A stretch of DNA of 64,000 nucleotides from Paenibacillus hexagrammi (GCF_021513275.1 NZ_CP090978.1:1984001-2048000), one strand, 5' to 3'; counted from the stretch's first letter, positions 30,874 to 40,075 are shown. Notes: a model not told the origin generated them from the letters alone. Translations and numbers: made by a program.

Positions 30874-31386
30874 TTAGCCGCGTAGTAAAAAAGTCTGATG
30901 GACCGTCCACGCTTCATTATCGGTTTGAAATAGGAGATGTACCCGGTCAACCTTTGATGTGAGATTCACTTTCCTGTTTTTCAGGCTTGAAAGTACATCA
31001 TGCAGCTCGTCTGCGCCCAGCTCCTGACCGATCGTAAGGTGGGGGTTATAAGCGTACGGCTTTTCCGACTCCCTGCACACATCGGTACATATCGTGTTAT
31101 GAAGCTTGATCATTTCCGTAGTATCGGACAGAGCCAAGTAAATGACATTATTTACTGGGTAAAACGATGAAAATCGGTTGAAGTGTATCTCGAACGGTTG
31201 AATCGATTTCGTGATTTGCTCTAGATGTGCGGCAGCAGCAGCAAGTTGATCTTCATTCCACTGTTCTTTTTCCTTGATCGTCAAATGGGGCTGGATCAGA
31301 TTGTAGTGGGGATCGTACCGTTTTCTAAAACTATTGGCAGCGTCTTGGATTTCTTTGGACGGAAAAATGGCAATACCGCAATACAT
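30874..31386 (-). CDS. 2H phosphoesterase / 2'-5' RNA ligase-like protein (YjcG type)
   Basis: The 170-residue protein has the two H-x-T/S motifs of the 2H superfamily, PHLTI at His34/Thr36 and PHLTI at His116/Thr118, in a LigT-like fold. It resembles B. subtilis YjcG. The family hydrolyses or ligates 2',5' or cyclic phosphate RNA ends and related nucleotides; the physiological substrate of YjcG is not known. It appears to be a single gene, ending at the shared terminator. Confidence 0.85.
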   Translation of the reverse strand: MYCGIAIFPSKEIQDAANSFRKRYDPHYNLIQPHLTIKEKEQWNEDQLAAAAAHLEQITKSIQPFEIHFNRFSSFYPVNNVIYLALSDTTEMIKLHNTICTDVCRESEKPYAYNPHLTIGQELGADELHDVLSSLKNRKVNLTSKVDRVHLLFQTDNEAWTVHQTFLLRG

Positions 31387-31545
31387 GGAACATACCTCCT
31401 TGTCGCTTGCTTGGTCTGTGTACTATTATACCGCTTTCCTGCTTTTTCTAAAACTGTACGGATGGAAAAAGAGCTTGGCTCATATCTGAGCACCTTAATG
31501 GTTAAGATAGGAATACAGACGAAGAATAAACGGAGTGATTATGAG

Positions 31546-31713
31546 ATGAATTGGGTATATTGGGCAAAGCTATATGATTCTAAATTTCAAGCCGGCTGCC
31601 TCGCAAAAAGAATGGAGGAAGACTGGTGGATTTATGGATACGAGTGTCCGCAGGAAGTTGAAGTGTATAAATCGAAAAAAGGGCGGTTTGGTGTGAGGTA
31701 CAGCACACAATAA
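31546..31713 (+). CDS. Small hypothetical protein, 55 aa
   Basis: MNWVYWAKLYDSKFQ starts at ATG 31546 with GGAGTGATT about 9 nt upstream. The peptide is rich in Trp and Tyr (MEEDWWIYGYECPQEVE) and ends in a basic KSKKGRFGVRYST. It carries no signal peptide or TM. I do not recognise it. The frame extends further upstream, but that part lies opposite the 2H phosphoesterase gene and is not credible coding sequence. Confidence 0.5.
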   Translation: MNWVYWAKLYDSKFQAGCLAKRMEEDWWIYGYECPQEVEVYKSKKGRFGVRYSTQ

Positions 31714-31751
31714 CGGAACGGATTGCATGTGGATTAATAGAGAAATAGTGC

Positions 31752-31781
31752 TTGACTTCACACTTGCGTGTAGTGTATATT
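31752..31781 (+). promoter_or_regulatory. Promoter of the tRNA-fMet/tRNA-Ile unit
   Basis: TTGACT (31752-31757) and TATATT (31776-31781) with an 18-bp spacer, about 30 bp before the first tRNA. Confidence 0.65.
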
Positions 31782-31811
31782 TATTTTTGTCGCTGTTAGC
31801 GGCACTAACGA

Positions 31812-31891
<80 letters not shown>

Positions 31892-31902
31892 ATCAAGTAT
31901 GA

Positions 31903-31976
31903 GGGCCTATAGCTCAGTTGGTTAGAGCGGTCGGCTCATAACCGATTGGTCGGGGGTTCGAGTCCCTCTGGGCCCA
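31903..31976 (+). tRNA. tRNA-Ile(CAU, lysidine-modified) likely
   Basis: 74 nt, no encoded CCA. The acceptor stem GGGCCTA/TGGGCCC has one G-U pair. The anticodon arm is CGGCTCATAACCG with anticodon CAT. The D-arm TAGCTCAGTTGGTTAGAGC and the anticodon arm match bacterial tRNA-Ile2, whose C34 is changed to lysidine by TilS, better than elongator tRNA-Met, which usually has a TTCATAC-type loop. Confidence 0.85.
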
Positions 31977-31984
31977 TACGAAAG

Positions 31985-32019
31985 AAACCTTTGCTAAGGA
32001 CAGCGAAGGTTTTTATTTT
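31985..32019 (+). terminator. Terminator of the tRNA unit
   Basis: AAACCTTTGCT pairs with AGCGAAGGTTT (G-U pairs), followed by a T-rich tail. Confidence 0.8.
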
Positions 32020-32114
32020 TGTTCATTGTAAATCATCTAAGATGATTTTGGATTCGAATCTGGAGCGGATTGGCGGTCAAGTGAGCTGGAAATGCAAGAA
32101 ATAGGGGAATAAAC

Positions 32115-32142
32115 AAGGCGCCTTCTCTGAGAATGGCGCCTA
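32115..32142 (-). terminator. Terminator after the 32.2-kb gene
   Basis: On the minus strand AGGCGCC and GGCGCCT form a stem with a 12-nt loop, followed by TTGTTTATT. It lies 11 bp beyond the stop of the minus-strand gene. Confidence 0.65.
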
Positions 32143-32152
32143 TACGTGCCGC

Positions 32153-33283
32153 TTATTTATTCATTTGGGCGCTGCGGATATACCAGCGCGACTCAGGCGA
32201 AACTCTTTCCAGGCGAAAGAGGATTCGCCTTGTTTGAAGCTTGCTCGAACGCTCTGGCGTAGCCGCCACTTCGACCTTGGTTTCGAATTCCAGGAGCCCG
32301 GAAGTATCCTGCTCCTGGAATTTGGACAGGCGGCGCATGCTGCGAACATGCACCGCCTGCTCTTGCCCCGTGGCGGCCTGCAGTAGGTGCAGGTCGCCTT
32401 GGTTGGCAGCAGCGATCCACACGTCGATCAGCTGCCAAGGCGTTAGCTTGCTCATGTACTCGCTGAGCAAGCCGGCGGCTTTGTGCACCATGACCTGGTG
32501 CGCAGGGTCAATGGAATGGGAGCCATGAGTCTCGCTCCCCAAAAAATGAATACAGAAATGACCCTTGAAGTCATTTCCGGGAATGCCATCGCCTCCATGC
32601 GGCATGCCGTGCATGGAGCCGGCTATCGTGCGGCCGTCAAGCCTCACTAGGACCGCTCTGCGGTCCCAGCTCCAATGGCCGCCGTAGATTTGCTTGAGCG
32701 TCGCGGAGTCCGTCTTGGTCAGCGGTTGTACATCCGCATGACTGCTGCCGGCGCGGCGCTGCCCCTGAAAGCGAAGTCCGCTTTCCAAATCTATGATTTC
32801 GAATTTGCTGTATTTGGGAAGCGCCATGCTTGCTTCTTTCCATGGCAGCATCTCTCCGTAATGCTTTGCCCGTAGAGCTAGCGTATGCTGCTTTAACTCT
32901 TCTTTGGTTCGGGATGATACCATCATGGTTTGTTTGTGAATAGGATCCACAACATCACCTTCCGGTGTTACGGCCCACTGCCTGGTTTGACCTGTTTGGG
33001 ATTCATAGGAAATGACCGTATCGGGCAAAAGCGCCGCATCGTAAGAAGGCGATGTCTTGGCCTCATCCAGATCGCGAACTATTTTTTTATCCGTCCAGCT
33101 TTCTTCGGATTGATAGAGCGATTGTGGTGAGGTTTTGACAATCATGTGAATCTGGTTCGGATTGATCTGTTCCGTAGAAGCTTCGGCATTCAATGTCTGT
33201 CCTCCGTACGCCGAAGTCAAAGTCATGAACAGACATATGCCTGTACGTGCTGCTGTAAAGCCGAAAGATTGGAATCGAAACAT
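32153..33283 (-). CDS. Secreted protein, possible YkuD-like L,D-transpeptidase
   Basis: 376 residues from ATG 33283, chosen because AGGAGG lies 9 nt upstream; it opens with a signal-like hydrophobic segment (FTAARTGICLFMTLTSAYGG). The conserved-looking centre is HGMPHGG (about 225-231) followed by GHFCIHFLGSETHG (about 242-255). An H-G motif about 19 residues before a C-I-H recalls the YkuD H-x14-17-S-H-G-C arrangement, with Cys244 as a possible nucleophile, but key positions differ and the call is tentative. The 3' half is notably GC-rich compared with the 5' half. Confidence 0.6.
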   Translation of the reverse strand: MFRFQSFGFTAARTGICLFMTLTSAYGGQTLNAEASTEQINPNQIHMIVKTSPQSLYQSEESWTDKKIVRDLDEAKTSPSYDAALLPDTVISYESQTGQTRQWAVTPEGDVVDPIHKQTMMVSSRTKEELKQHTLALRAKHYGEMLPWKEASMALPKYSKFEIIDLESGLRFQGQRRAGSSHADVQPLTKTDSATLKQIYGGHWSWDRRAVLVRLDGRTIAGSMHGMPHGGDGIPGNDFKGHFCIHFLGSETHGSHSIDPAHQVMVHKAAGLLSEYMSKLTPWQLIDVWIAAANQGDLHLLQAATGQEQAVHVRSMRRLSKFQEQDTSGLLEFETKVEVAATPERSSKLQTRRILFRLERVSPESRWYIRSAQMNK

Positions 33284-33363
33284 CGAAATATGCCTCCTGA
33301 GTGAGGTGTAGTGAGTGTTGAAGCATTCTAGTGAAGTTTTTACTAAACATGTCGAATTTATGA

Positions 33364-33396
33364 TAAAAAAAGACAAATCCCTAAGGACTTGTCTTC
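33364..33396 (-). terminator. Terminator after the SLH gene
   Basis: On the minus strand AAGACAAGTCC and GGATTTGTCTT form a stem with a 4-nt loop, followed by a run of seven T. Confidence 0.8.
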
Positions 33397-33417
33397 TTTT
33401 TCACATCTATAGCATGC

Positions 33418-34284
33418 TTATTCTTGCTTCAGCGTAATGGTATAAGAGGAGGCAACATACGTCTCGGCCGTAGGTTCGGTTATCACCTGAGCATACAGAG
33501 CAAGGGGATCGGGATCGGTCAGATGGTAACGGATTACCGCAGTGCCGTCAGTCTGGAAATCAATGCCTGTTATTTCGATTTTGTACCCAGCATGAGGCTT
33601 GGTGCCTCGGGACACGACAATTTTGTTCACGTCATCATTCACAGGTGTAGATGTAAAGGTAACGGACTGCTCTTGGACGGGCTGTTTATGGCTATTTACA
33701 AATTCAATCGCATTATAGAGCATTTCAGCTGCTTCAGAGCGGGTAATGGGAGTTTTGGGGTGAAAGGCTCCATTGTCAAGTTCGATCACCTTCATTTTCA
33801 CCAAATCCTGGACTGCATTCATGGTTCCTTCTGAAAAAGCGTTCTCATCTTTCATGATGATCCACATTTTGTTCGTAACATAGGTTCCGGTATGCTGAAT
33901 CGCCTGATACAAATTTGCTGCAAATTGCTCCCGAGTCATCTCGTCATCCGGCATCAAATCGCGGTTTAGCTCAATCCCGTTATGCGCCGCAATAATCATG
34001 GAAGGGGCGTACCAGGCATTGTCCGGTACATGAGAGTAGTAGTCACTGGCCTTCGGTTCTTTGATAAATCGAATGTTATCGATATTCAAGTGAAGCCCCT
34101 GCACAATTAGATGAACACCTTGGGCGATGGTCACATGCCCTTTGGGATTGAATAAATCGTCATCGATCCCGCTAACAATTCCTTCTTTTTGCAAGGCTTC
34201 GATTTTGCTCTGAGCCGGATCGCCTTCAATATCCGTAAAGGCAAACACACTCTGACAAAACGTACAAACAAGCGCGAACATCAT
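33418..34284 (-). CDS. SLH-domain secreted protein
   Basis: After a hydrophobic signal (MMFALVCTFCQSVFAF) the protein has three S-layer homology segments: about residues 17-75 (FTDIEGDPAQSKIEALQKEG), 80-140 (YYSHVPDNAWYAPSMIIAAH) and 150-200 (VQDLVKMKVIELDNGAFHPK with ITRSEAAEMLYNAI). A beta-rich C-terminal domain of about 80 residues follows. SLH triplets anchor proteins to pyruvylated cell-wall polymers. A good start (ATG 34315 after AGAGGTGATAAGA) lies 31 nt upstream but out of frame across an A6 run; with correction the signal would begin MIK-RWSLLGVMMF. I keep the open ATG 34284. Confidence 0.8.
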   Translation of the reverse strand: MMFALVCTFCQSVFAFTDIEGDPAQSKIEALQKEGIVSGIDDDLFNPKGHVTIAQGVHLIVQGLHLNIDNIRFIKEPKASDYYSHVPDNAWYAPSMIIAAHNGIELNRDLMPDDEMTREQFAANLYQAIQHTGTYVTNKMWIIMKDENAFSEGTMNAVQDLVKMKVIELDNGAFHPKTPITRSEAAEMLYNAIEFVNSHKQPVQEQSVTFTSTPVNDDVNKIVVSRGTKPHAGYKIEITGIDFQTDGTAVIRYHLTDPDPLALYAQVITEPTAETYVASSYTITLKQE

Positions 34285-34460
34285 TACTCCTAGTAAACTC
34301 CATCTTTTTTATCATTCTTATCACCTCTATTGCTACAGACGGACGATGATTGGAAATGTTGCACAAGCAGAAGCCTCTTTTACCATAAAATTTTGTGTTA
34401 AAATAGCAGTTGTATGCACAAGCGTTATACAAGTAGTTAAAAGAAAGAAGGTAGCGCCGA

Positions 34461-35364
34461 ATGGGGAAAAGAAGTCTTTTCAGTTGGAGATGTCTAAAGA
34501 TCGGATGATACGGGCGGATTTTTATCCTGCATCAAGCGCCGAATCTCTAGGAACTTTGATTGTCTGTCATGGTTACAAGGGTTTTAAAGATTGGGGGATG
34601 TTCCCGCATGCGGCAGAGGCTTTAGCCTCAGATGTGGACGTTGTTGCTATAAATTTCTCGCATAATGGGGTGGGAGACGATCTGCTTGAATTTACGGAGC
34701 TTGAAAAATTTGCAAAAGCAACGTACTCCAAAGACTTGGAAGATTTGAACGCAATTCAAAGGCTGGTTGCATCTGATGAATTTCAAACAAACATCATGCA
34801 AGCGGAGCAACTGCCGGTTCATTTTCATATCAATGATAGCTTCAAGCCCGCTAATAGAAGTAAGCCGTTTATTTTTCTCGGTCATAGCCGCGGAGGGGCT
34901 GTTTGTCTCATTCATGCGTTGGATCATCCAGAAGCGAGCATCGCCGGTGTTATTAGCTGGAATGGAATTGTGGATGTAGACCTGCTCAGCGAAGAAAATA
35001 AGGCCGAAATGAGAGAGAAAGGCGCAGCTACACGCTAAATGGCCGTACTAAGCAGATGATGCCTTTGGATCTGGAAATTTTGGAAGACATGGAAAAAGAG
35101 CATGAGCGATTTGATATATTGGGTCGGATCGCAAACGCCAAATTCCCTGTTTATCTCATCCAGGGGACGGAAGATGGGGATAAACGTCGGAACGGCTCAG
35201 CTAGCCTTGCAGCCAAGCATACGAGGACGCAGTGGATTCAAGTTCCAAGCGGTGATCATACCTTTGGAACGGTTCATCCGTTTCGTGGAGAGACAGAGCC
35301 ATTGAAACAAGCTATTGAAGCAAGCAAAGAAGCAATTCGCAGCATGCTGCAAGCATCATTTTGA
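34461..35364 (+). pseudogene. Alpha/beta hydrolase, two frameshifts as sequenced
   Basis: ATG 34461 follows AAAGAAGG. One G missing in GGGG at 34463-34466 moves the frame; restored it reads MGEKKSFQLEMSKDRMIRAD. A second loss at about 35021 (GG for GGG) ends the frame at 35038; restored it continues REKGRSYTLNGRTKQMMPLD to 35364. The protein has a cap-free alpha/beta hydrolase core with the nucleophile elbow GHSRGG, an oxyanion-like IVCHGYKGFKDWG and the C-terminal catalytic PSGDHTFG. It resembles the dienelactone-hydrolase/BAAT-like group; the substrate is unknown. Confidence 0.78.
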
Positions 35365-35377
35365 CATGAAGTAGGGC

Positions 35378-36739
35378 ATGGACATGCGGATGCTATCAAC
35401 CAGGCAGTTTATCTTCATCGTCATGACAACGATTACAGGATTGGCCGCAGCGTATTTGTTGAATATTCCTTTGGCCTTTGGATTCGCTCTGGGGCTTATT
35501 GCACTCCTGGGATTTTCCTGGAAAGCTGGCCTATCTGCCAAAACTTTAACCGGGAGCATGCTTGCTGGAATGAAGCATACCAGAGAAGTGGTGTGGATCC
35601 TTGCATTAGTCGGTCTTCTGATTCCGGCCTGGACGGCCAGTGGAACGATTCCTTATATGATTGACAGCGGCATCCATTTCATAGATCCCCGATATTTTGT
35701 GACATTTGCATTTGTGCTTTCTGCTGTTATTTCTATGCTGCTAGGCACCTCTACCGGTACACTTAGTTCGGTCGGGATCCCGCTGATGGGACTTGGAGGC
35801 TACTTACACATTCCTTTGTCGATGCTTGCTGGAGCACTCGTCTCAGGGGCTTTTGTCGGAGACCGCACATCGCCGTTCTCAAGCGCAAGGCAGCTGACAG
35901 GAGCTTCAACCGGAGTGAAGGGGAAAGAGCAGTGGAAGGCTATGCTGCCGACTACGGTGGCGGGTATTTTGGTAGCTGTTGTATGTTTTGCTTGGGAAGA
36001 TTGGGAGGGAAGCTGGCACCATGCTGGTATCGCCGGTTTTCAGCAGCAATTCGGTGAAGGCTTCATATACAGTCCGTGGCTGCTTGTTCCCGCAGCTATT
36101 CTATTGTTGTCTATAGCTCTGCGGCTTGGCACCAGGAACGGATTCATGCTTTCTATACTTTCAGCTGTTACCATAGGCAGTCTATTTCAACATATTACAT
36201 GGACAACATGGTTTCAGTATCTGTGGAACGGATATAGCTCGGATAGATTCCATAGCCTTGAGACCAAAGGCTTCTCCAGCATGATCGAACTCATGGTTCT
36301 GATTTTGATGGCGGGAGCTTTCAACGGAATCCTTGAAGAAAACAAAGTGCTGCAACTGTTTATGGAAAAACTGCTAGGGACGAAGCCCACCTTGCTTGGA
36401 GCGACAATGCGCACATCGATATTCGGTTTATTGCTGTGCTTGATTTCTTGCAATCAAACGCTCCCCATCATGATGACAGGACGCAGCTTGCTTCCAAGAT
36501 GGGAGCAAACCTTTCCGCGACATCAACTCACACGTATCGTGGCCGACACTAGTCTGATTTTTGCAGCTATGGTTCCTTGGAATTTGCTAGGCGTTCTTTG
36601 CGGGACCATACTAGGCGTACCAGTCGAAAGCTATATCATGCATGCGCCATTCTTATGGTCGCTACCGGTCTGTACCTGGATTTGGTCCTATGTATGTGTG
36701 AGAGGGGAGACGGGCAGTACATATGGAATTGATCGTTGA
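35378..36739 (+). CDS. NhaC-family Na+/H+ antiporter
   Basis: A 453-residue polytopic protein of about 11-12 TM helices. It has the NhaC hallmark segments LGTSTGTLSSVGIPLMG and GALVSGAFVGDRTSPFSS (about 150-170), and IVADTSLIFAAMVPWN near the C-terminus. NhaC members exchange Na+ for protons, but some exchange amino or organic acids (malate/lactate, tyrosine uptake), so the substrate is not certain. It follows the hydrolase by 13 bp. The tRNA-Val promoter overlaps its final codons. Confidence 0.85.
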   Translation: MDMRMLSTRQFIFIVMTTITGLAAAYLLNIPLAFGFALGLIALLGFSWKAGLSAKTLTGSMLAGMKHTREVVWILALVGLLIPAWTASGTIPYMIDSGIHFIDPRYFVTFAFVLSAVISMLLGTSTGTLSSVGIPLMGLGGYLHIPLSMLAGALVSGAFVGDRTSPFSSARQLTGASTGVKGKEQWKAMLPTTVAGILVAVVCFAWEDWEGSWHHAGIAGFQQQFGEGFIYSPWLLVPAAILLLSIALRLGTRNGFMLSILSAVTIGSLFQHITWTTWFQYLWNGYSSDRFHSLETKGFSSMIELMVLILMAGAFNGILEENKVLQLFMEKLLGTKPTLLGATMRTSIFGLLLCLISCNQTLPIMMTGRSLLPRWEQTFPRHQLTRIVADTSLIFAAMVPWNLLGVLCGTILGVPVESYIMHAPFLWSLPVCTWIWSYVCVRGETGSTYGIDR

Positions 36740-36764
36740 CAATAAAACTGAAGCTTGATATATT
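36736..36764 (+). promoter_or_regulatory. Promoter of tRNA-Val
   Basis: TTGACA (36736-36741) and TATATT (36759-36764), spacer 17 bp. The -35 box includes the stop codon of the antiporter gene. Confidence 0.75.
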
Positions 36765-36781
36765 GTTATTGTCTACGATAC

Positions 36782-36854
36782 GACTTGTTAGCTCAGCTGG
36801 GAGAGCACCATCTTGACAGGGTGGGGGTCAGTGGTTCGAGCCCACTACAGGTCA
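36782..36854 (+). tRNA. tRNA-Val(GAC)
   Basis: 73 nt without encoded CCA. The acceptor stem is GACTTGT/ACAGGTC with one G-U pair; the anticodon arm is CCATC-TTGACAG-GGTGG with anticodon GAC; the T-arm GTGGTTCGAGCCCAC is regular. Confidence 0.92.
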
Positions 36855-36857
36855 TAC

Positions 36858-36885
36858 AAAAAAACCTTGTAAATCAAGGTTTTTT
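36858..36885 (+). terminator. Terminator of tRNA-Val
   Basis: AAAACCTTG pairs with CAAGGTTTT around a TAAAT loop, followed by a long T run. Confidence 0.85.
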
Positions 36886-37075
36886 TTCTTTTTTATGCGA
36901 CACATCCAAGGTATTTGGTATGTGTCTTTTTTCGTTGCATTATACTTATCCATTGCAATATAATAAAAACAGAACATACATTCCTGTAAAAAGGAGTGAA
37001 TCTATTTGACTAATTGTATCATTAAGGGAACGAGATTAAGTAAATCAACAATTTTAAGTGATATGAGGTGCTGGG

Positions 37076-37309
37076 ATGGATGAATGGACTTCTCAGGTTG
37101 TTGTAAATAACATTCACTTTACTATTGTTGCAAATAAGATATATTCTCCATCACTTGATGAGTTTGTATTTGAAGTTGAGATTAGTAAAGAATCCAAGGT
37201 TATTTATACTTCCACAACCAATATTTACTCTAAAAGAGAAGTTGAAGTATGGGCAAGAGAGATATTAAAATGCGAGATTCTAAAGTTTAATTGGCTGGAA
37301 AGTGAGTAA
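37076..37309 (+). CDS. Small hypothetical protein, 77 aa
   Basis: The 77-residue protein starts at ATG 37076 after GAGGTGCTGGG. It is rich in Val, Ile, Glu and Lys with alternating strand-like segments (QVVVNNIHFTIVANKIYSPS) and a C-terminal helix (REVEVWAREILKCEILKF). No signal, TM or known motif is visible. The local A+T content is much higher than in the surroundings, as in many accessory genes. I do not recognise the family. Confidence 0.5.
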   Translation: MDEWTSQVVVNNIHFTIVANKIYSPSLDEFVFEVEISKESKVIYTSTTNIYSKREVEVWAREILKCEILKFNWLESE

Positions 37310-37493
37310 TTTTAATCATACTGACATTAGATTCTGCTATAGAAGTATGCTTATAAAATTGTACAGTTTAGTGCTGACGATACAGTTGATTGTAAATCGT
37401 GAAACGTTAATGTCTATAATAGATTTATGTAAATTGAACGCTTGAGTGACCTTCAATTTCAATATTTTTAGTCATGAGGGAGAATAGTTGTAG

Positions 37494-37596
37494 ATGATCA
37501 AAATAAGTAAATCAAAGGTAGAGGCAGAGCTAAGGGGCTTCATCGGGGCGGATGTGTATATCCATAGCGAGGCAACATCATTCGTATTTGTACGTA
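37494..37596 (+). pseudogene. yojF: yojF 5' fragment, interrupted by the IS element
   Basis: ATG 37494 begins MIKISKSKVEAELRGFIGAD followed by VYIHSEATS, which resembles the N-terminus of YojF (DUF1806), where D-V-Y-x-H-x-E-T is usual. The reading frame enters the insertion element within the ACGTA target copy at 37592-37596 and stops in its first bases. The remainder lies beyond the element at 40076-40285. YojF is encoded directly before bshB2 in Bacilli. Confidence 0.65.
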
Positions 37597-37714
37597 TGTA
37601 ACCGGTAAAATGGAGTCAACAGAAAACAACAAATAAGAATGAACACTCTTTCCATCTCATACCCCACCCTATTAAAATCATCTTAGATCATAAAGATTAG
37701 GGTGAGGAAGAGAT

Positions 37715-39277
37715 ATGAGGCGCTTAGAGAGGTGGCATATGTACTTCTCCATACTCGGAATGAAGGAGCAGGGCTTAAAGATCACACAAATTGCACGAAA
37801 GCTAGAGGTATCCAGAAATACGGTGTACAAGTTCTTGGAAATGAATCCAGATGAATTTAGTAAATATTTGGAACAACTGGAGACTAGACAAAAGAAGTTA
37901 GATGGATATGAATCGTCCATTCTACAATGGTTGCGGGAATATCCCGACCTGTCGGCTGCTCAAATTCACGACTGGCTCAAGGAACGGTTTCAGGTGCAGA
38001 ACATTTCAGAGGGAACAGTGCGAAACTACGTAAGGGACCTTCGGAAAAAGTACAACATCCCCAAAGTCATGCAAGCCAGACAATACGAGGCTGTACAAGA
38101 TCCTCCTCCGGGTTATCAGCTACAAGTAGACTTCGGGGAAACAAAGCTCCGGAATCTTCAGGGAAATTTGGTGCGGTTGTGGTTCATGGGATTCGTCTTG
38201 TCCCATTCCAGGCATAAATATGTACAGTGGTTGGACCGTCCCTTTACTACGAAGGATGTGGTGGATATGCATGAGGAAGCGTTCGCATTCTTCGGTGGGA
38301 TCCCGCAGGAGATTGTTTACGACCAGGACCATCTGCTTCTTACCAGCGAGAATCATGGAGATTTGTTATTCACGCATGAGTTTGCAAGTTATGTTAAGCA
38401 GCGGGATTTTCGAATCCGAATGTGCAGGAAACAAGATCCTGAAAGTAAAGGCCGCATCGAAAATGTAGTCAAGTATGTAAAGCGAAACTTCGCAAGGCAT
38501 CGCCTCTTCGCTAACCTAGACAGGCTCAATGAAGACTGTGTAGCTTGGCTCCATCGCACGGGAAATGCCAAGATCCATCACACCACTAAAAAAATACCGG
38601 CCGAAGTCTATGCTCTTGAAAAAGAGCACCTCCGCCCGGTCCACACAAAAATAAACTCGCTACCACCAAGTATAACAAGGACCGTTCGGAAGGACAACAC
38701 CATTTGGTATGAAGGAAACCGGTATTCAGTTCCGCTTGGAACCTATGACGGGACAGACAAGCAAGTGAGTATTCAGGTTACGGAAATGGGGCGCCTAGCG
38801 ATTCGAGATCTGGACAGCGGGCAACTATTGGCCGAACATCCACTGGCCACAGGCAATGGACAACTCGTTCAGAACACCAATCACAAACGAGATCGAACGA
38901 AGGGCATTGCAGCCTACATCCAAACCGTAGCGGAAGCATTCCCAGACCCAACAGCGGCTAGCCCCTTCCTAAACGAGATTTACAACCGTAAGCCCCGGTA
39001 CATTAGGGACCAATTACAGCTCATTCAGCGTGCTTTGGAGCCCGCAGAGCCGGATGCTGTAACGAAGGCTTTGGGTTACTGTATCAAACACCGTTTGTAT
39101 CGGGCAACCGACTTTGCTGATGCAGTGGAGCATTACAAGAGGCCGAGACCACCGGAAATTCCCTCAGAAGCTCCTCTAAAACTGCTAAGCGATCAAGATC
39201 AGTCCAAGCGTAAAGTCAAGCCCCAAATTCGGGAGTTCGACGCCTACAAGGCCATTCTTACGGGGGGACAGCGATGA
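37715..39277 (+). CDS. istA: IS21-family transposase IstA
   Basis: A 520-residue transposase with an N-terminal helix-turn-helix (ITQIARKLEVSRNTVYKFLE, about 23-42) and a retroviral-integrase-type core. The candidate catalytic triad is Asp139 (QVDFGET), Asp203 (VYDQD) and Glu249 (KGRIENVV). A C-terminal beta domain (NTIWYEGNRYSVPLGTYDG) is typical for IstA. It starts 118 bp inside the left end. The stop overlaps the istB start in an ATGA, the normal arrangement of the family. Confidence 0.93.
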   Translation: MRRLERWHMYFSILGMKEQGLKITQIARKLEVSRNTVYKFLEMNPDEFSKYLEQLETRQKKLDGYESSILQWLREYPDLSAAQIHDWLKERFQVQNISEGTVRNYVRDLRKKYNIPKVMQARQYEAVQDPPPGYQLQVDFGETKLRNLQGNLVRLWFMGFVLSHSRHKYVQWLDRPFTTKDVVDMHEEAFAFFGGIPQEIVYDQDHLLLTSENHGDLLFTHEFASYVKQRDFRIRMCRKQDPESKGRIENVVKYVKRNFARHRLFANLDRLNEDCVAWLHRTGNAKIHHTTKKIPAEVYALEKEHLRPVHTKINSLPPSITRTVRKDNTIWYEGNRYSVPLGTYDGTDKQVSIQVTEMGRLAIRDLDSGQLLAEHPLATGNGQLVQNTNHKRDRTKGIAAYIQTVAEAFPDPTAASPFLNEIYNRKPRYIRDQLQLIQRALEPAEPDAVTKALGYCIKHRLYRATDFADAVEHYKRPRPPEIPSEAPLKLLSDQDQSKRKVKPQIREFDAYKAILTGGQR

Positions 39278-40023
39278 ATGAAGTGACTGTAGAACTTAGA
39301 CAAGCACTACGAAATCTCAATCTAACGGAAGCGGCTCAGGTCATCGAGCAAACATTAATGGAAGCGGACTCCAAGGAATGGACCTGCCGCCAATTCTTGC
39401 AATGGCTCCTGCAGTACGAAATGAACCGCCGCGAAGAAAAGCAACTCGCCAAACGGTTTCGCTGGGCTCTGTTTCCGGAGATTAAGAGGCTCGACGACTT
39501 CATGCTAGAGGAGCAGCAGTCGCTCAGCAGACGGCAGTTTAACCAACTAAGAGAGCTACTTTGGCTCGAGCAAAACTACAATCTAATTTTTCTGGGGCCG
39601 CCGGGCGTGGGAAAAACCCATTTGGCCATAGGTCTTGGCGTGGAAGCATTGAAAAAAGGGTACCGGGTCAGTTTTATTACGATGGACGGTCTCATTCAAT
39701 TATTGAAAACGGAGACCATATCAAGGGTCTCTGGGTCCAAGCTCAAACGGCTATACCGATCCCAACTTGTGATCATGGATGACTTGATGTTTATGGCCAT
39801 GGACCGTTATGAAGCCAACTTATTCTTTCAGTTTATAAACAAGTTATATGGGCAATCCTCGATCATCTTGACCTCCAATAAGGGTCCGGATGATTGGGGA
39901 GAGCTACTAGGCGATCCTGCCATCACCACAGCAATCCTGGACAGAATTCTGCATAAAAGTGAAATCATCCAGCTCCAAGGGGACAGCTATCGGTTGAAGC
40001 ATCGACAGACCATTTTCAGCTAA
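39274..40023 (+). CDS. istB: IS21-family helper ATPase IstB
   Basis: A 249-residue AAA+ ATPase related to DnaC. Walker A GPPGVGKTH is at 108-116; the Walker B region reads LVIMDDLMF; the sensor-like IILTSN follows. IstB assembles on target DNA and stimulates IstA. It lacks the usual glutamate after the Walker B aspartates (D-D-L-M in place of D-E-x-x), a difference also present in part of the IstB family. It ends 52 bp before the right tip of the element. Confidence 0.92.
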   Translation: MNEVTVELRQALRNLNLTEAAQVIEQTLMEADSKEWTCRQFLQWLLQYEMNRREEKQLAKRFRWALFPEIKRLDDFMLEEQQSLSRRQFNQLRELLWLEQNYNLIFLGPPGVGKTHLAIGLGVEALKKGYRVSFITMDGLIQLLKTETISRVSGSKLKRLYRSQLVIMDDLMFMAMDRYEANLFFQFINKLYGQSSIILTSNKGPDDWGELLGDPAITTAILDRILHKSEIIQLQGDSYRLKHRQTIFS

Positions 40024-40075
40024 AACTGTTCAAACTTATTTATCGAAAAATGCTCAAATGGACTTGACGGTTACA

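Larger units (their letters stand above)
37597..40075 (+). mobile_element. IS21-family insertion sequence, 2479 bp
   Basis: The tips are TGTAACCG at 37597-37604 and its exact complement CGGTTACA at 40068-40075. Further matching blocks occur inward in the same register (AAATAAG, and TGAACA with one interruption), as expected for the multiple terminal repeats of IS21 elements. The flanks carry a direct 5-bp duplication ACGTA (37592-37596 and 40076-40080). It encodes intact istA and istB overlapping by 4 bp. Joining the flanks at one ACGTA copy rebuilds a yojF-like frame apart from one later base loss. The intact genes and clear duplication suggest recent insertion. Confidence 0.9.

Noticed and set aside
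31903..31976. Elongator tRNA-Met
   Set aside because: The CAT anticodon alone would permit it, but the arm sequences match tRNA-Ile2 better. The tilS dependence cannot be tested here.
36755..37009. An 84-residue plus-strand frame
   Set aside because: It is largely the tRNA-Val gene and its terminator read as protein.
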